Source of the DNA: Candidatus Azophilus lithoversatilis
GTDB taxonomy: Bacteria; Pseudomonadota; Gammaproteobacteria; Pseudomonadales; Azotimanducaceae
DNA length: 64,000 bases
Assembly: GCA_028278675.1 (NCBI GenBank)
Contig: JAQAJJ010000002.1
Location: 93,674 to 157,673 of the forward strand
Reading direction: 5' to 3'
Below the pieces are notes generated by a model. That model did not search any database. It was not told where the DNA came from and was given only the letters and a program-made list of their open reading frames with translations. Both the position numbers and the translations under genes were made by a program. This document shows, piece after piece, positions 45,822 through 55,256 of this stretch. Each line of letters starts with the position of its first letter. Position 1 is the stretch's first letter.

Positions 45822-47431
45822 TCGTCGAAAAAGTCGTCTTCCGGCACCGAATTCGGGCGCCGCAGGTCCATCAGAATCTCCCGCGCCGCGTTGGCGCCGC
45901 AGGTGGCCGAGACGCCGCCGCCTGGGTGAGTGGATGAACCGCACATGTACAGGTTCCTCACCGGCATGCGGTACTGTCCATAGCCGGGAAACGGGCGGTT
46001 GAAGAACAGTTGATCGAGCGTGAGTTCGCCTTGGAAGATGTTGCCCTCGGTCAGGCCGATCTCCTGTTCGATCTCGTGGGGGGTGCGCACCTCCATGTGC
46101 ACGATCAGGTCTTTGAAGCCAGGGCTGTAGCGCGCGATCTTGTCGATCACGGTCTGCCCGAAGCGGTCGCGCTTTTCCGGTGTCCAGGGTCCGTCGGCGA
46201 GTTGCGGCGGGCAGTACTGGATGAAGTTCGACATCCAGTGCTGGCCCGGGGGCGCGACGGTGGGGTCCCAGGCCGATGGGATCACCGACTCGACGAACGG
46301 ATCGTCTGACCAGCGGCCCCGCTTCCAGCAGTCGTAGGCGCGCTCCAGCGTCTCCATCGACCCGCTGAATGCCTGGCCGCCGCGATTGACGTATGGATTG
46401 TCGGGAACCCCGGTGAATTTCGGCAGTGCGGACAGGGCGATGTTGACCTTGCCCGATGAGCCCCGGATCTTGAAATTGTCGGCCTTCTCCCGGATGCCGT
46501 CCGGCAGGTCGCCCGCATCCATGATGCGGGTGAAGGTGCGCTTCGCATCCAGGTTGGAAACAACGATGCGGGCGCTCAGTTCATCGCCGTTGTCGAGCAC
46601 CACACCGGTTGCCCTGCGGTTCTTCACCAGCACTTGGCGCACGCCGGCTTCGGTTCGGATCTCGCCGCCGTGCTCGCGCACCGCGCCCGCTATGGCCTCG
46701 GAAATCGCGCCCATGCCGCCCCGGGCGAGGCCCCAGGCGCCGATGTTGCCGTCCACATCGCCCATCACGTGGTGCAGCAGGATGTAGGCGGAACCGGGCG
46801 AGTAAACGCCGAGGGCGGTGCCGATGATGCCGGGTGTCGCCATGGCGGCCTTGATCAGGTCGTTCTCGAAATAGTCTTCCAGGAACTCGGCAGCGCTCAT
46901 GGTGAAAAATCGAATGTACTCGTAGATTTGCTGCTCGCCCATCGACCGGAACTGCTTGGCCAGGAACAGCAGTTCGGAGATGTCCCGGGGGCGCAGCCTT
47001 GCGGGGTCGGGAGGCGTTCGCAGCAGCGTCTTGCGGATGAGTTGGGAATAGCGGGTGAGGTCTGCCTGGAAGCGGTGCATCGCATCGGCATCGTGGGGCG
47101 AGTGGCGCTTCAGTTCCAAGTAGGCCGCGGTCTCGTCGTGGTAGGAGATGAGCCGTTCGTCGCCATCGCCGAAATTCACGGTGCCCAGGTACGGCACCAG
47201 GATGAGGCCGTGCCGGCTCAGATTCAGGTCCCGGTGGATGGCCTGGCGCATCATGCTGCACATGTAGGAACAGTTCGAGTAGGTAAAGCCCTCGTGCAAT
47301 TCCCGGGATACCGCCGCGCCGCCGATGTAGTCGTTCTTCTCCAGCACCACCACCTTCAGTCCGGCCTTGGCGAGGTAGGCGGCGTTGGTCAGGCCGTTGT
47401 GGCCCGCGCCGATGACGATGGCGTCAAGCAT
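45818..47431 (-). CDS. PYROXD2/phytoene-dehydrogenase-like FAD oxidoreductase A
   Basis: This 537-residue flavoprotein has the N-terminal dinucleotide motif DAIVIGAGHNGLTNAAYLAKAG..VLEKNDYIGG. The C-terminal FAD closure is GQYRMPVRNLYMCGSSTHPGGGVSATCGANAA. The middle part (LLHHVMGDVDGNIGAWGLARGGMG) fits the PYROXD2 branch of the phytoene desaturase superfamily, whose reactions are largely unknown. It is second in a run with a paralogue upstream (30 bp gap) and is translationally coupled to the GcvT-like gene. Carotenoid synthesis is unlikely: no crtB or crtE is nearby. Confidence 0.88.
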   Translation of the reverse strand: MLDAIVIGAGHNGLTNAAYLAKAGLKVVVLEKNDYIGGAAVSRELHEGFTYSNCSYMCSMMRQAIHRDLNLSRHGLILVPYLGTVNFGDGDERLISYHDETAAYLELKRHSPHDADAMHRFQADLTRYSQLIRKTLLRTPPDPARLRPRDISELLFLAKQFRSMGEQQIYEYIRFFTMSAAEFLEDYFENDLIKAAMATPGIIGTALGVYSPGSAYILLHHVMGDVDGNIGAWGLARGGMGAISEAIAGAVREHGGEIRTEAGVRQVLVKNRRATGVVLDNGDELSARIVVSNLDAKRTFTRIMDAGDLPDGIREKADNFKIRGSSGKVNIALSALPKFTGVPDNPYVNRGGQAFSGSMETLERAYDCWKRGRWSDDPFVESVIPSAWDPTVAPPGQHWMSNFIQYCPPQLADGPWTPEKRDRFGQTVIDKIARYSPGFKDLIVHMEVRTPHEIEQEIGLTEGNIFQGELTLDQLFFNRPFPGYGQYRMPVRNLYMCGSSTHPGGGVSATCGANAAREILMDLRRPNSVPEDDFFDE

Positions 47432-47461
47432 TGGCGCGCCCCGCCAATGACGCTCTGACGT

Positions 47462-49042
47462 TCAATGCAATATCTCCCGCGCCGCATTGTGCCCCGGAGC
47501 ACCGGTGAGATCGCCGCCAGGGTGGCACCCGGCGCCACACAGGTACAGGCCGGGTATGGGTGTGCGGTACTGCGCGGCTTGATAGGTCGGCCGCATCATG
47601 AGCAACTGATCGATGGCGAACTCGGTGTGATGCCAGTGCCCGCCGGTAACGCGGCATTGCGCTTCGATGTCCGCGGGCGTGAGGAATTCGCAGGCAACGA
47701 TCTGGTCGCGGATGCGCGGCGCATATTGCGCAATGGTGTCGATGGCTCGCTCGCACACCGCTTGCCGCGCAGTATCGCTCCAGCCGCCTTTGAGGCTGTA
47801 TGGCACATACATGACGTGGGCGGAAAGCACATGCTTGCCAGCTGGCGCGAGCGAGGGATCCTGCTGGCTGGGCACGACCACTTCCATGACCGGATTTTCC
47901 GGACACTCCCCGTATTTGGCCGCATCGAACGCGAACTCCATGGCATCGAGGTCGGGTGCGATGATCATGCGTCCGTCCGGCGTTTCAAGCCCATCGAATT
48001 CCGGCACGCCGTCCAACGCCAAGTGCAGCTTCGCAACCAGCCCCTGGCAGCGCAGGCGCCGAATCCGGTTCGTGAACCCGATGTCCAGGAAAGGGACGCC
48101 GACCAGATCGAGGAAGGTGCGCTGCGGGTCGGCCGACGAAACCACGCAATCGACGTCGATGCGTTCGCCGTTCTCAAGTTCAACGCCGTTGACTGCCGGG
48201 CCGCCGCAAGCAGGGCGGCTGCTGTTGCCGGTTGCGTCCGCATTGCGCGCACCGATCAGAATTCGACGTACCGGCGCGCCGCAACGTATGTCCGCCCCGG
48301 ACGCGGTGGCTGCGGCGCACAGCGACCTGATCAGGCTGTCGATGCCACCCGGAGGCATGGCGTGCGCCCCGCCTGACGCTTCCCCCATGCGATAGAGCAT
48401 GGCGAGGACGGCGCCATTCGGCGAGCGTGGCGCGAGCCTGGACCCGACCAGACCATCCCAACTCAAGGTGGCTTTGACGATGTCGCGCTGAAAGCACTCA
48501 TCCATGAGATCGCGGGCTGGCAGCGTGGCGATGCGCAGGAATTCCCGCATTTCAACCTTTCCGAGGCGCCGCAGGCGGTAGCCGATGTGCGCGAACGTCA
48601 TGGAACCGGCTAGGCCGGCGCTGCCGATAGGGGGCGCGGTCTTGAGCCAGAACGGCTGCAGGGCGTTGGCAAAGCGCGTCATGCGTTCCCGGTAGCCGGC
48701 AAAGGCCTCCGCCTCAGCGGCCGCCGCTGAGATCAACGCCTCTCCATCGAGCACGGCGTGGTCTCCGTCGCGTTGCAGCCCAATGGTCTTCAAGTTGCGC
48801 GAGGGGTTCTCGAACCCGTGTTTGCGAAGGTCGAGTTCCCCAGCCACCTTGGCCGAGAAGTGGCTCACCGTGTGCGCGACGGAGGCGTGGAAGCCAGGAT
48901 GAAACTCACGACCCGCAGCCAAGCCCCCGGGCGTCTGCCCCGCCTCGAGCACCAGCACCCGATGGCCTGCCCGCGCAAGGTATGCAGCGCACACCAGCCC
49001 GTTGTGCCCTGCCCCGACAATTGCCACGTCGTAGCGGTTCAA
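47462..49042 (-). CDS. PYROXD2/phytoene-dehydrogenase-like FAD oxidoreductase B
   Basis: This 526-residue paralogue of the downstream gene has DVAIVGAGHNGLVCAAYLARAGHRVLVLE at the N-terminus and YRTPIPGLYLCGAGCHPGGDLTGAPGHNAA at the end. It diverges strongly from A in the middle, including an insertion (NADATGNSSRPACGGPAV) in the region before its oxidoreductase core resumes. Two unlike copies in one operon suggest a heterodimer or two successive oxidations. It is the first gene of the run, so the operon promoter should lie in the gap to the right of 49042. Confidence 0.88.
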   Translation of the reverse strand: MNRYDVAIVGAGHNGLVCAAYLARAGHRVLVLEAGQTPGGLAAGREFHPGFHASVAHTVSHFSAKVAGELDLRKHGFENPSRNLKTIGLQRDGDHAVLDGEALISAAAAEAEAFAGYRERMTRFANALQPFWLKTAPPIGSAGLAGSMTFAHIGYRLRRLGKVEMREFLRIATLPARDLMDECFQRDIVKATLSWDGLVGSRLAPRSPNGAVLAMLYRMGEASGGAHAMPPGGIDSLIRSLCAAATASGADIRCGAPVRRILIGARNADATGNSSRPACGGPAVNGVELENGERIDVDCVVSSADPQRTFLDLVGVPFLDIGFTNRIRRLRCQGLVAKLHLALDGVPEFDGLETPDGRMIIAPDLDAMEFAFDAAKYGECPENPVMEVVVPSQQDPSLAPAGKHVLSAHVMYVPYSLKGGWSDTARQAVCERAIDTIAQYAPRIRDQIVACEFLTPADIEAQCRVTGGHWHHTEFAIDQLLMMRPTYQAAQYRTPIPGLYLCGAGCHPGGDLTGAPGHNAAREILH

Positions 49043-49746
49043 TCCAGTCGCTCGTTACAGCCAAGTTGTTGCAGACACTAGGTTAGCCACCTAAAAATAC
49101 CAAGGCTTCGCCGCCTATACGCAACGCAGCATCGCGGCGCCCGGTCAAGACCCCAGGCGATAGCGCAGCTATGTCGTCAACTATAGGGGGAACAGGCTCC
49201 ACTGCTGGCGCGGGTCGACGCCGTTGCGGCTGGCCAGCGGCAGGATGCTCAGGAACCGGGCCTGGGTCAGCGGAATCGGCCGGTTGCCCCAGCGTTCGCC
49301 GGCCAATGCAACTGCGGCGCTCGTCGCGCGCTCGGGCACGGCCATCTGCGACCGGGGGAAGAACAACTCAGCCGACCGCCCCCGGGCCGTTTCAGCAGTG
49401 GCGCCCAACCAGGCACCGTCCCAATCGGTGCGGAACTGGCGTTAGCGCAGCACGGTGCCGTCAGTCAGGCTGCCGCCCGCGGCCGGATCGCTCCGATGTC
49501 CATTTGATTGCCAACGATGGCTGCGACTTGCGCGAAACGACAAATGAGTTGGAGGCTTGTCGAATGCCGGCCGCGCCAGCCAGCGGACACCAAATGCGCG
49601 TGGTAACTCATTAGCCGTGCCGTCACCCTGATTCAGCGTTTCGGATGGTTATTCCTATGCCCCGGCCCAGCGCGTCCCTATAGGCCCGGATGTCTTTGCC
49701 CCGCCGAGGGGTAACATCAGGATGCGGTAAGTGTGGGAGAGTGGAC
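49043..49746. other. 704-bp gap between two divergent loci
   Basis: The gap should hold the promoter of the PYROXD2-GcvT operon near its left end and that of the TonB receptor near its right end. A degraded ORF occupies the centre (listed separately). I see no RNA gene, riboswitch consensus or repeat of the window family here. Confidence 0.5.
49181..49500 (-). pseudogene. Degraded ORF, unrecognised C-terminal fragment
   Basis: One minus-strand frame reads GGSLTDGTVLR, then a TAA, then RQFRTDWDGAWLGATAET and on for about 75 codons to WSLFPL and a stop. Composition is protein-like (AAVALAGERWGNRPIPLTQ) and differs from the repeat translations. With no start codon and an internal stop it looks like the tail of a dead gene. 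I cannot place the family. Confidence 0.35.
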
Positions 49747-52209
49747 ATGTCGCGACACGATGATCACCTGTTCGTGAGAACCCCCGTTTCGCTGGGCGTT
49801 ATGGCCGCGATGGCTGGAACCGGCGCACCCGTGGCGGTTCAGGCCGAAGAGACCGAAAGAACCAACGAGATCGAAGAGATCATCGTCACCGCCCGCAAGC
49901 GCGCCCAGAGCATCCAGGACGCGCCGCTCCCCATTCAGGCCTTCGATACTGAGGCGATCCGCGAGAAGGGCCTGAAGACCTTTCAGGACTATGTGAAGGA
50001 ACTGACCAGCGTTTCGTTTGGAACGGCATCGCCGGGCGCGACCACCATCGCCTTCCGGGGAGCGCTCGCCCAACCGACCGGGTTCGACACGATCAGTTCG
50101 TCCACCCTTTATGTCGATGAAATCCCCATCACCCGGGACGGGCAGAACGCCGATGTGCGGATGGTTGACATCGAGCGGCTCGAGGCGCTGTCCGGCCCGC
50201 AGCCCACCCTGTATGGCGCCGGCTCCCAATCCGGCGTGTTGAGAATCGTCACCAACAAGCCGGACACATCGGAATTCGGCGGCTACTACCAGCTCGGCGG
50301 CAGCACCACGAGGTACGGCCAGGGCAGCTACGACGCCAGCGTTGTGCTCAACATTCCGCTTGCCGAGGAGCGGTTGGCCGTGCGCCTCGTTGGCTTCCAA
50401 GAGTTCGAGGGCGGCTACATCGACAACGTGCTGGGCACCACCAGCGCCTACTCGCAGTACAACGGCGATCGGGACAATGCGGACGTCGTTGAGAACAACA
50501 TCAATGACTACCAGAGCCGCGGCGGCCGGGCACTGCTGCGCTACCAGCCGAACGAGAACTGGACCATCGATGCCGGCGTCATCTACCAAAAATCGCAACT
50601 CGACTACATGTTCGACTTCAATCCCAAGTTTGGCGACCTGGAAACCATCAAGTTCAAGGACGAGAACGACGAGGACGAATGGTACAACTTCTCGCTGACC
50701 CTGCAGGGGGACCTTGGCTTCGCCGACCTGACAGTTGCCGCCGGTTGGCACAGCCGCAACATTGACTACGACATAGACGCCACCGCATACATGACCACCT
50801 ACAAGGAGAACGGACTGCAGTTCGCGACCTACTACGTGGGTTCCCCGATGTTCGTGGACTACGCCACCTGCTACGCGACGGCCTACTGCTACCAATGGAT
50901 CACCCAATACGACTTCGGCGCCGACCCGACCTCGCGGATCAGCCTCGACCAGCGCATCCGTTCGTTCGCCGGCGAGATGCGCCTGACCTCCAAGGACGAT
51001 GGCAGCAGCCGCTTCAACTGGTTGCTCGGCACCTTCTACGAGCGCACCAACAACGACTGGGACTACATCACAATCGTCGACGACTTCGCCGAAAACGGCG
51101 GCCAAGGGGCGGTGTTCACCTACTACGGCGTGGCCCCCACGGATGTCTGGTTCGACCAGGGCTTCCGAGAGGGGTGGACCTACAACGGCTTGGAAGGCAA
51201 CGACTTCAACGGCCAGCACCAGGACATCGAATCGATCGCCGCATTCGCCGAGTTCAGCTACGACATCACCGAAACGGTGCGCGTATCCGCCGGGGGGCGA
51301 TACTTCTCCACCGACCGCCGGATCAACGAGAATTCCTATTACATCAACACGGTTTTCGACGACTTCGATGTCACGGAAAACACCAAGGACTTCAGCCCGC
51401 GGGTCAACCTGACCTGGCAGCCCAACGACGACATCCTGACCTACTTCACCTACTCGGAGGGCGTGCGCATCGGCGGCCGCAACGGCGCCGTTGCGCAGCG
51501 GCCCGCAGCTGCTGCGCTCGGTGCGCCCTTAAGCTTCGATTCCGACCGGCTCATGAACTACGAAGCGGGGTTGAAGTCCATCTGGGCAGACGGACGCGTG
51601 GTCGCAAATGTCAGCGCGTTCATCATGAACTGGGAGGACTACCAGATTCGGGTGGCGCTGCCGGTCGCCGGCGCGACAACGGTCAATGCGGGCAACGCCT
51701 CGATCGATGGCTTCGAGGCGCAGTTCGCCTTCAAGCCGTCCCCCAACTGGGAGCTTTCCCTGGCAATGACCTATCTCGATGCGCGCATCGATGACGACAT
51801 TTCCCTGAACGACGGCAACATCATGGCCGGGCAGGCGGGCGATGCGCTGCCGGCGGTGCCCGAACTGAAGCTGGCCGCAGGCATCCTGTACTCCACTGAT
51901 CTACCGTGGTCCGGGTACGAGGGCTACGCGCGCTTCGACTTCTATCACACCGGTGACTCCGTCAACGCCACCAGCGCATCGATTCTGCTGTTTGGGGCGG
52001 AACGGACCGTGCCGGCCCCGCAGCCGGCCTACCAGACCGGCTACCTGAGCTTCGGGGTGAAAGGTGATAATGGCTGGGAGGCATGGCTGTCGATCAACAA
52101 CCTATGGGACGAGCGCGCCATCACTTACATCTATCCACGGTTCGCCGACGATCGCGCCTTCACGATCCGTCCGCGGGAAGTCAGGGTCGGGATCTACAAG
52201 GCCCTCTGA
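49747..52209 (+). CDS. TonB-dependent outer membrane receptor
   Basis: This 820-residue outer membrane receptor has a signal region (VSLGVMAAMAGTGAPVAVQAEE), a TonB-box-like EIIVTARKR and a plug domain (~55-190; LYGAGSQSGVLRIVTNKP is the end of the plug). A 22-strand-type barrel rich in Tyr/Asp follows, ending VRVGIYKAL. It resembles the IroN/FyuA-like group widespread in marine and soil proteobacteria for uptake of varied organic ligands. The ATG at 49747 follows GGGAGAG by 6 bases. The TPR-sulfotransferase gene follows after 7 bp, so both belong to one transcript. The ligand is unknown. Confidence 0.93.
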   Translation: MSRHDDHLFVRTPVSLGVMAAMAGTGAPVAVQAEETERTNEIEEIIVTARKRAQSIQDAPLPIQAFDTEAIREKGLKTFQDYVKELTSVSFGTASPGATTIAFRGALAQPTGFDTISSSTLYVDEIPITRDGQNADVRMVDIERLEALSGPQPTLYGAGSQSGVLRIVTNKPDTSEFGGYYQLGGSTTRYGQGSYDASVVLNIPLAEERLAVRLVGFQEFEGGYIDNVLGTTSAYSQYNGDRDNADVVENNINDYQSRGGRALLRYQPNENWTIDAGVIYQKSQLDYMFDFNPKFGDLETIKFKDENDEDEWYNFSLTLQGDLGFADLTVAAGWHSRNIDYDIDATAYMTTYKENGLQFATYYVGSPMFVDYATCYATAYCYQWITQYDFGADPTSRISLDQRIRSFAGEMRLTSKDDGSSRFNWLLGTFYERTNNDWDYITIVDDFAENGGQGAVFTYYGVAPTDVWFDQGFREGWTYNGLEGNDFNGQHQDIESIAAFAEFSYDITETVRVSAGGRYFSTDRRINENSYYINTVFDDFDVTENTKDFSPRVNLTWQPNDDILTYFTYSEGVRIGGRNGAVAQRPAAAALGAPLSFDSDRLMNYEAGLKSIWADGRVVANVSAFIMNWEDYQIRVALPVAGATTVNAGNASIDGFEAQFAFKPSPNWELSLAMTYLDARIDDDISLNDGNIMAGQAGDALPAVPELKLAAGILYSTDLPWSGYEGYARFDFYHTGDSVNATSASILLFGAERTVPAPQPAYQTGYLSFGVKGDNGWEAWLSINNLWDERAITYIYPRFADDRAFTIRPREVRVGIYKAL

Positions 52210-52216
52210 AACAGGG

Positions 52217-54292
52217 ATGCCACTGAAGCCCGATCCGCCGAATCCGGCGGCACGGCTCGCATTCGATCAAGCTGTGGGCCTGATGCAGGCCAACGACTTC
52301 GGCGCTGCCAGCGCGGCTCTTAAAGCCGCGCTGGAGCACTCGCCCAACGACCCCAACCTGTTGCGGCTGCTCGGGGTGTCGTTGACGCGGCAGAACCGCG
52401 GCGCCGAGGCGGAGCGGACGCTGACCCAGGTGATCCGACTGGTGCCCAACTTCGCGCTGGCCCACGAGAATCGCGCCGATGCGTTGTTGCAACAGGGCAG
52501 GCTCGACGAAGCGGCCGAGTCGCTGCAGACCGCAATCCGGCACAACCCGGCATTGGATGCGGCCAATCGCAAGCTTGTTGAAGTGCTCGCTCTGACCGGC
52601 CGCGGTGGCGAAGCGGACGAGGCTTTCCAACAGTCGCTGCAAGGCGACCCCGATCGCGCGGCGATCGTTGAAGCCATGGAACTCAATCGCGGCGGCGAGA
52701 CGGCGCAATCGGAAAAGATCCTGCGTGGCATCCTGCGGCGCAAACCCGAGCACCTCGATGCGTTGCGCCTGATGGGTGTGCACTGCGCCCGCAAGGAGCT
52801 CTACAACGATGCCGAGGCGTTCTTTCGCCGCGCCGTCGATCTGGCCCCGGATTTTTGGCTGGCATGGATCAATCTCGGCGCGGCGCTTAACGAGCAGCAG
52901 AAGTTCGACCAGGCCGATGCCGCCTACAAAGCGGCACTGAAGCTCGAGCCGCGGTCGGTTTTCACGCTCGAAAAACTCGGCGCCAACAGCCTGTTCGATG
53001 GCCGCCACGACGACGCCATCGGTTGGCTTGATGCGGCGCTCGAACGCGACCCGGCCCACTTCCCGTCGCTGCTTTGCTTAGGCCATGTGCTCAAGACCGT
53101 GGGGCGGCAGAAGGAAGCCGTTGGCGCCTACCGCCGCTGCGCCAAGGCCAAACCCGACTTCGGGGAAGCCTACTGGAGCCTTGCCAATCTGAAGACGTTC
53201 CGGTTCAAGGGATCGGAAGTCCGCGAGATGGAAAAACACGTCGAAGCGGTCTCCGCTGCGGCCGGCGGGGAGGATTCCGAGATCGCCTTCTCCTTCGCCC
53301 TTGGCAAGGCCTTCGAAGACCGCCGGAACTACCGCAAGGCGTTTGAATACTATTCCCGGGGCAACGCCAGGAAACGTCCCACGCTCAACTACGACCCCAT
53401 CGAGTTCCAGAGGACCAACGATCGGATCATTGACGTATTCACCAAGGCCTTTTTCGAACAGCGCGCCGGACAGGGATGCCAGGACGATTCGCCGATCCTG
53501 ATCGTCGGCCTGCCCCGGTCGGGTTCGACCCTGCTGGAGCAGATCCTGGCCAGTCACTCGCAGGTCGAAGGAACCGCCGAGTTGCACTATCTGCTGCGCT
53601 TGGCCACGGAGACCGGCCTGACTCGCTCCGACGGCATCCGCTACCCGGAATGCCTGCTCGAAATGAGTCCCCATCACTTCCGGGACTTGGGCAGGGAGTA
53701 CCTTGACAACGCCCTGCGCCACCGCTCCGGCGCACGCTACTTCACCGACAAGATGCCCAACAACTTCACGGGCATCGGCTTTCTGCACGCGATCCTGCCG
53801 AACGCCAAGGTCATCGATGCCCGGCGCCACCCGCTCGACAGTTGCTTGGGATCGTTCAAGCAGCTCTTCGCCCGCGGCCAGATATTCACTTACGACCTCT
53901 ACGACCTTGCGCACTGCTACATTCAGTACAACCGGTTGATCGATCACTGGAGCGAGGTGTTGCCGGGCAAGGTCCTCACCGTCCACTACGAAGATGTGGT
54001 CGGCGACCTCGAGCATCAGGCAAGGCGCATAGCCGCCCACTGCGGACTCGAGTGGGAAGAGGGGATGCTGCGCTACCACGAGACCGAACGCGCCGTGAAG
54101 ACCGCGAGTTCCGAACAGGTGCGCCAACCGATCTACTCGGGTTCGGTGAACCTCTGGCGCCGCTACGAAGACGAACTCGACGAGCTGATCGATTACCTCG
54201 AACCCGTGCTGCTCGAACTGCCCGAAGACCAGCAGCCGAAATCCCTCCTCAAACCGGCGCTAGCCGGAACCGTTGATCCGCAAGCGGGCTAA
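52217..54292 (+). CDS. TPR-repeat sulfotransferase
   Basis: This 691-residue protein has residues ~10-390 forming about ten tetratricopeptide repeats (for example ALAHENRADALLQQGRLDEAAE; FWLAWINLGAALNEQQKFDQADAAY). Residues 425-680 are a PAPS-dependent sulfotransferase: the phosphosulfate loop GLPRSGSTLLEQIL (431-444) and the 3'-phosphate motif RRHPLDSCLGSF. Such fusions are often annotated tyrosylprotein-sulfotransferase-like; the TPR part probably grips a protein or glycan acceptor. The ATG at 52217 follows CAGGG closely. Transcribed with the TonB receptor. Its stop is 10 bp from that of the propeller-like gene on the other strand. Confidence 0.9.
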   Translation: MPLKPDPPNPAARLAFDQAVGLMQANDFGAASAALKAALEHSPNDPNLLRLLGVSLTRQNRGAEAERTLTQVIRLVPNFALAHENRADALLQQGRLDEAAESLQTAIRHNPALDAANRKLVEVLALTGRGGEADEAFQQSLQGDPDRAAIVEAMELNRGGETAQSEKILRGILRRKPEHLDALRLMGVHCARKELYNDAEAFFRRAVDLAPDFWLAWINLGAALNEQQKFDQADAAYKAALKLEPRSVFTLEKLGANSLFDGRHDDAIGWLDAALERDPAHFPSLLCLGHVLKTVGRQKEAVGAYRRCAKAKPDFGEAYWSLANLKTFRFKGSEVREMEKHVEAVSAAAGGEDSEIAFSFALGKAFEDRRNYRKAFEYYSRGNARKRPTLNYDPIEFQRTNDRIIDVFTKAFFEQRAGQGCQDDSPILIVGLPRSGSTLLEQILASHSQVEGTAELHYLLRLATETGLTRSDGIRYPECLLEMSPHHFRDLGREYLDNALRHRSGARYFTDKMPNNFTGIGFLHAILPNAKVIDARRHPLDSCLGSFKQLFARGQIFTYDLYDLAHCYIQYNRLIDHWSEVLPGKVLTVHYEDVVGDLEHQARRIAAHCGLEWEEGMLRYHETERAVKTASSEQVRQPIYSGSVNLWRRYEDELDELIDYLEPVLLELPEDQQPKSLLKPALAGTVDPQAG

Positions 54293-54302
54293 GCCTTGGC
54301 GA

Positions 54303-55232
54303 TCACCGATCCGGCCAGGGGTGAGGCCAGACCTCGATGCCGTGTATGGCCTGCCTCAAGTCGAGCGACAGATTGACGACCGTGACGGGTTGGCCTGTGT
54401 CGAGATCGTAGATCGAAATCGTCGCCGGAGACGACCCCGCGGCAATTTCGCCATCAGAAATCACGCATAGGCCGCGCCCTAATGCCGGCTTCGCACTGTG
54501 TGCATTTTCGGAGTTCACGGCCGTGCCCTGGCGCGGCGGCGAGCGAGGCACGGGGAACGCCATGCGGGAATCTGGACTTTCGAAGCGCACGGCGCCGGCG
54601 TTGGTGTCGTTGAACAGGATGCCGTCCCGGTAAGGACGAGCGTCATGAGCGCCCTGCGGCAGGGTTGCCATGACGCCGACGCGCTCGCCCGAAAACCGCA
54701 ACAGGGCGCCAGTGCGCCTGCCGCTGACGTACATGCCGCCCTGATCGCAATGCACGTTGCCGAGCCCCAGCTTGTTGATCAGCAGCGGTCCGTCATCACC
54801 GTTCGGATCGAAGCGCCGCGCCCCGAACACCCTCCCGTCGGTGACTATCCTTAGCGCCCAATCGAACGTTTCCGTTTCTAGATTGAAGCCGAGGATGGCG
54901 TCATAGCCCGCCGACGTCAGAAAGAGGTGGCGTTCGAAGATGCAGATGTCCTGACAGTCTTCGAGGTAAGCATTGCGAAACGAAGCAACGGCATTGAACG
55001 CCGGGTCGAATGCCACCAGCTCGTCGTTCCCCGTTATGTAGATTCTGTCCCCATGACAGGCTATGCCCCCCAAGCCACGTTCGCTGCCACCGCCCTGCCG
55101 GCCGGTGTCCATTGCGTTCCAGTCCACGGGTTTCAGTATCCGGCTGCTCTCGAGATTGATCAGGTACACCCCGCCGTGACTCTCGCCAGGGTGGTTCCCG
55201 CGCTGCACCGAGGTCGCTATCAGGTTCGCCAT
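54303..55232 (-). CDS. Beta-propeller-like protein of unknown function
   Basis: This 309-residue protein has repeated short beta-strand blades: GGVYLINLESSRIL, GIACHGDRIYITGNDELVAFD, ICIFERHLFLTSAGYDAILGFNLET, GGMYVSGRRTGALLRFSGE, LCVISDGEIAAGSSPATISIYDL. No signal peptide, so probably cytoplasmic. No catalytic motif is recognised. It lies 24 bp downstream of the AspH-type hydroxylase on the same strand, so the two are likely one transcript, and it converges on the sulfotransferase. A role as substrate receptor or lactonase-like enzyme is possible but unproven. Confidence 0.7.
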   Translation of the reverse strand: MANLIATSVQRGNHPGESHGGVYLINLESSRILKPVDWNAMDTGRQGGGSERGLGGIACHGDRIYITGNDELVAFDPAFNAVASFRNAYLEDCQDICIFERHLFLTSAGYDAILGFNLETETFDWALRIVTDGRVFGARRFDPNGDDGPLLINKLGLGNVHCDQGGMYVSGRRTGALLRFSGERVGVMATLPQGAHDARPYRDGILFNDTNAGAVRFESPDSRMAFPVPRSPPRQGTAVNSENAHSAKPALGRGLCVISDGEIAAGSSPATISIYDLDTGQPVTVVNLSLDLRQAIHGIEVWPHPWPDR

Positions 55233-55256
55233 GTGGCCGCCTCCGAAGTGCCCGGG

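Noticed and set aside
45818-49042. Carotenoid synthesis locus
   Set aside because: The two phytoene-desaturase-like proteins belong to the PYROXD2 branch, and no crtB, crtE or crtY is nearby.
49625-49746. Cobalamin or other riboswitch before the TonB receptor
   Set aside because: I could not find the conserved core bases of a known riboswitch class in the leader.
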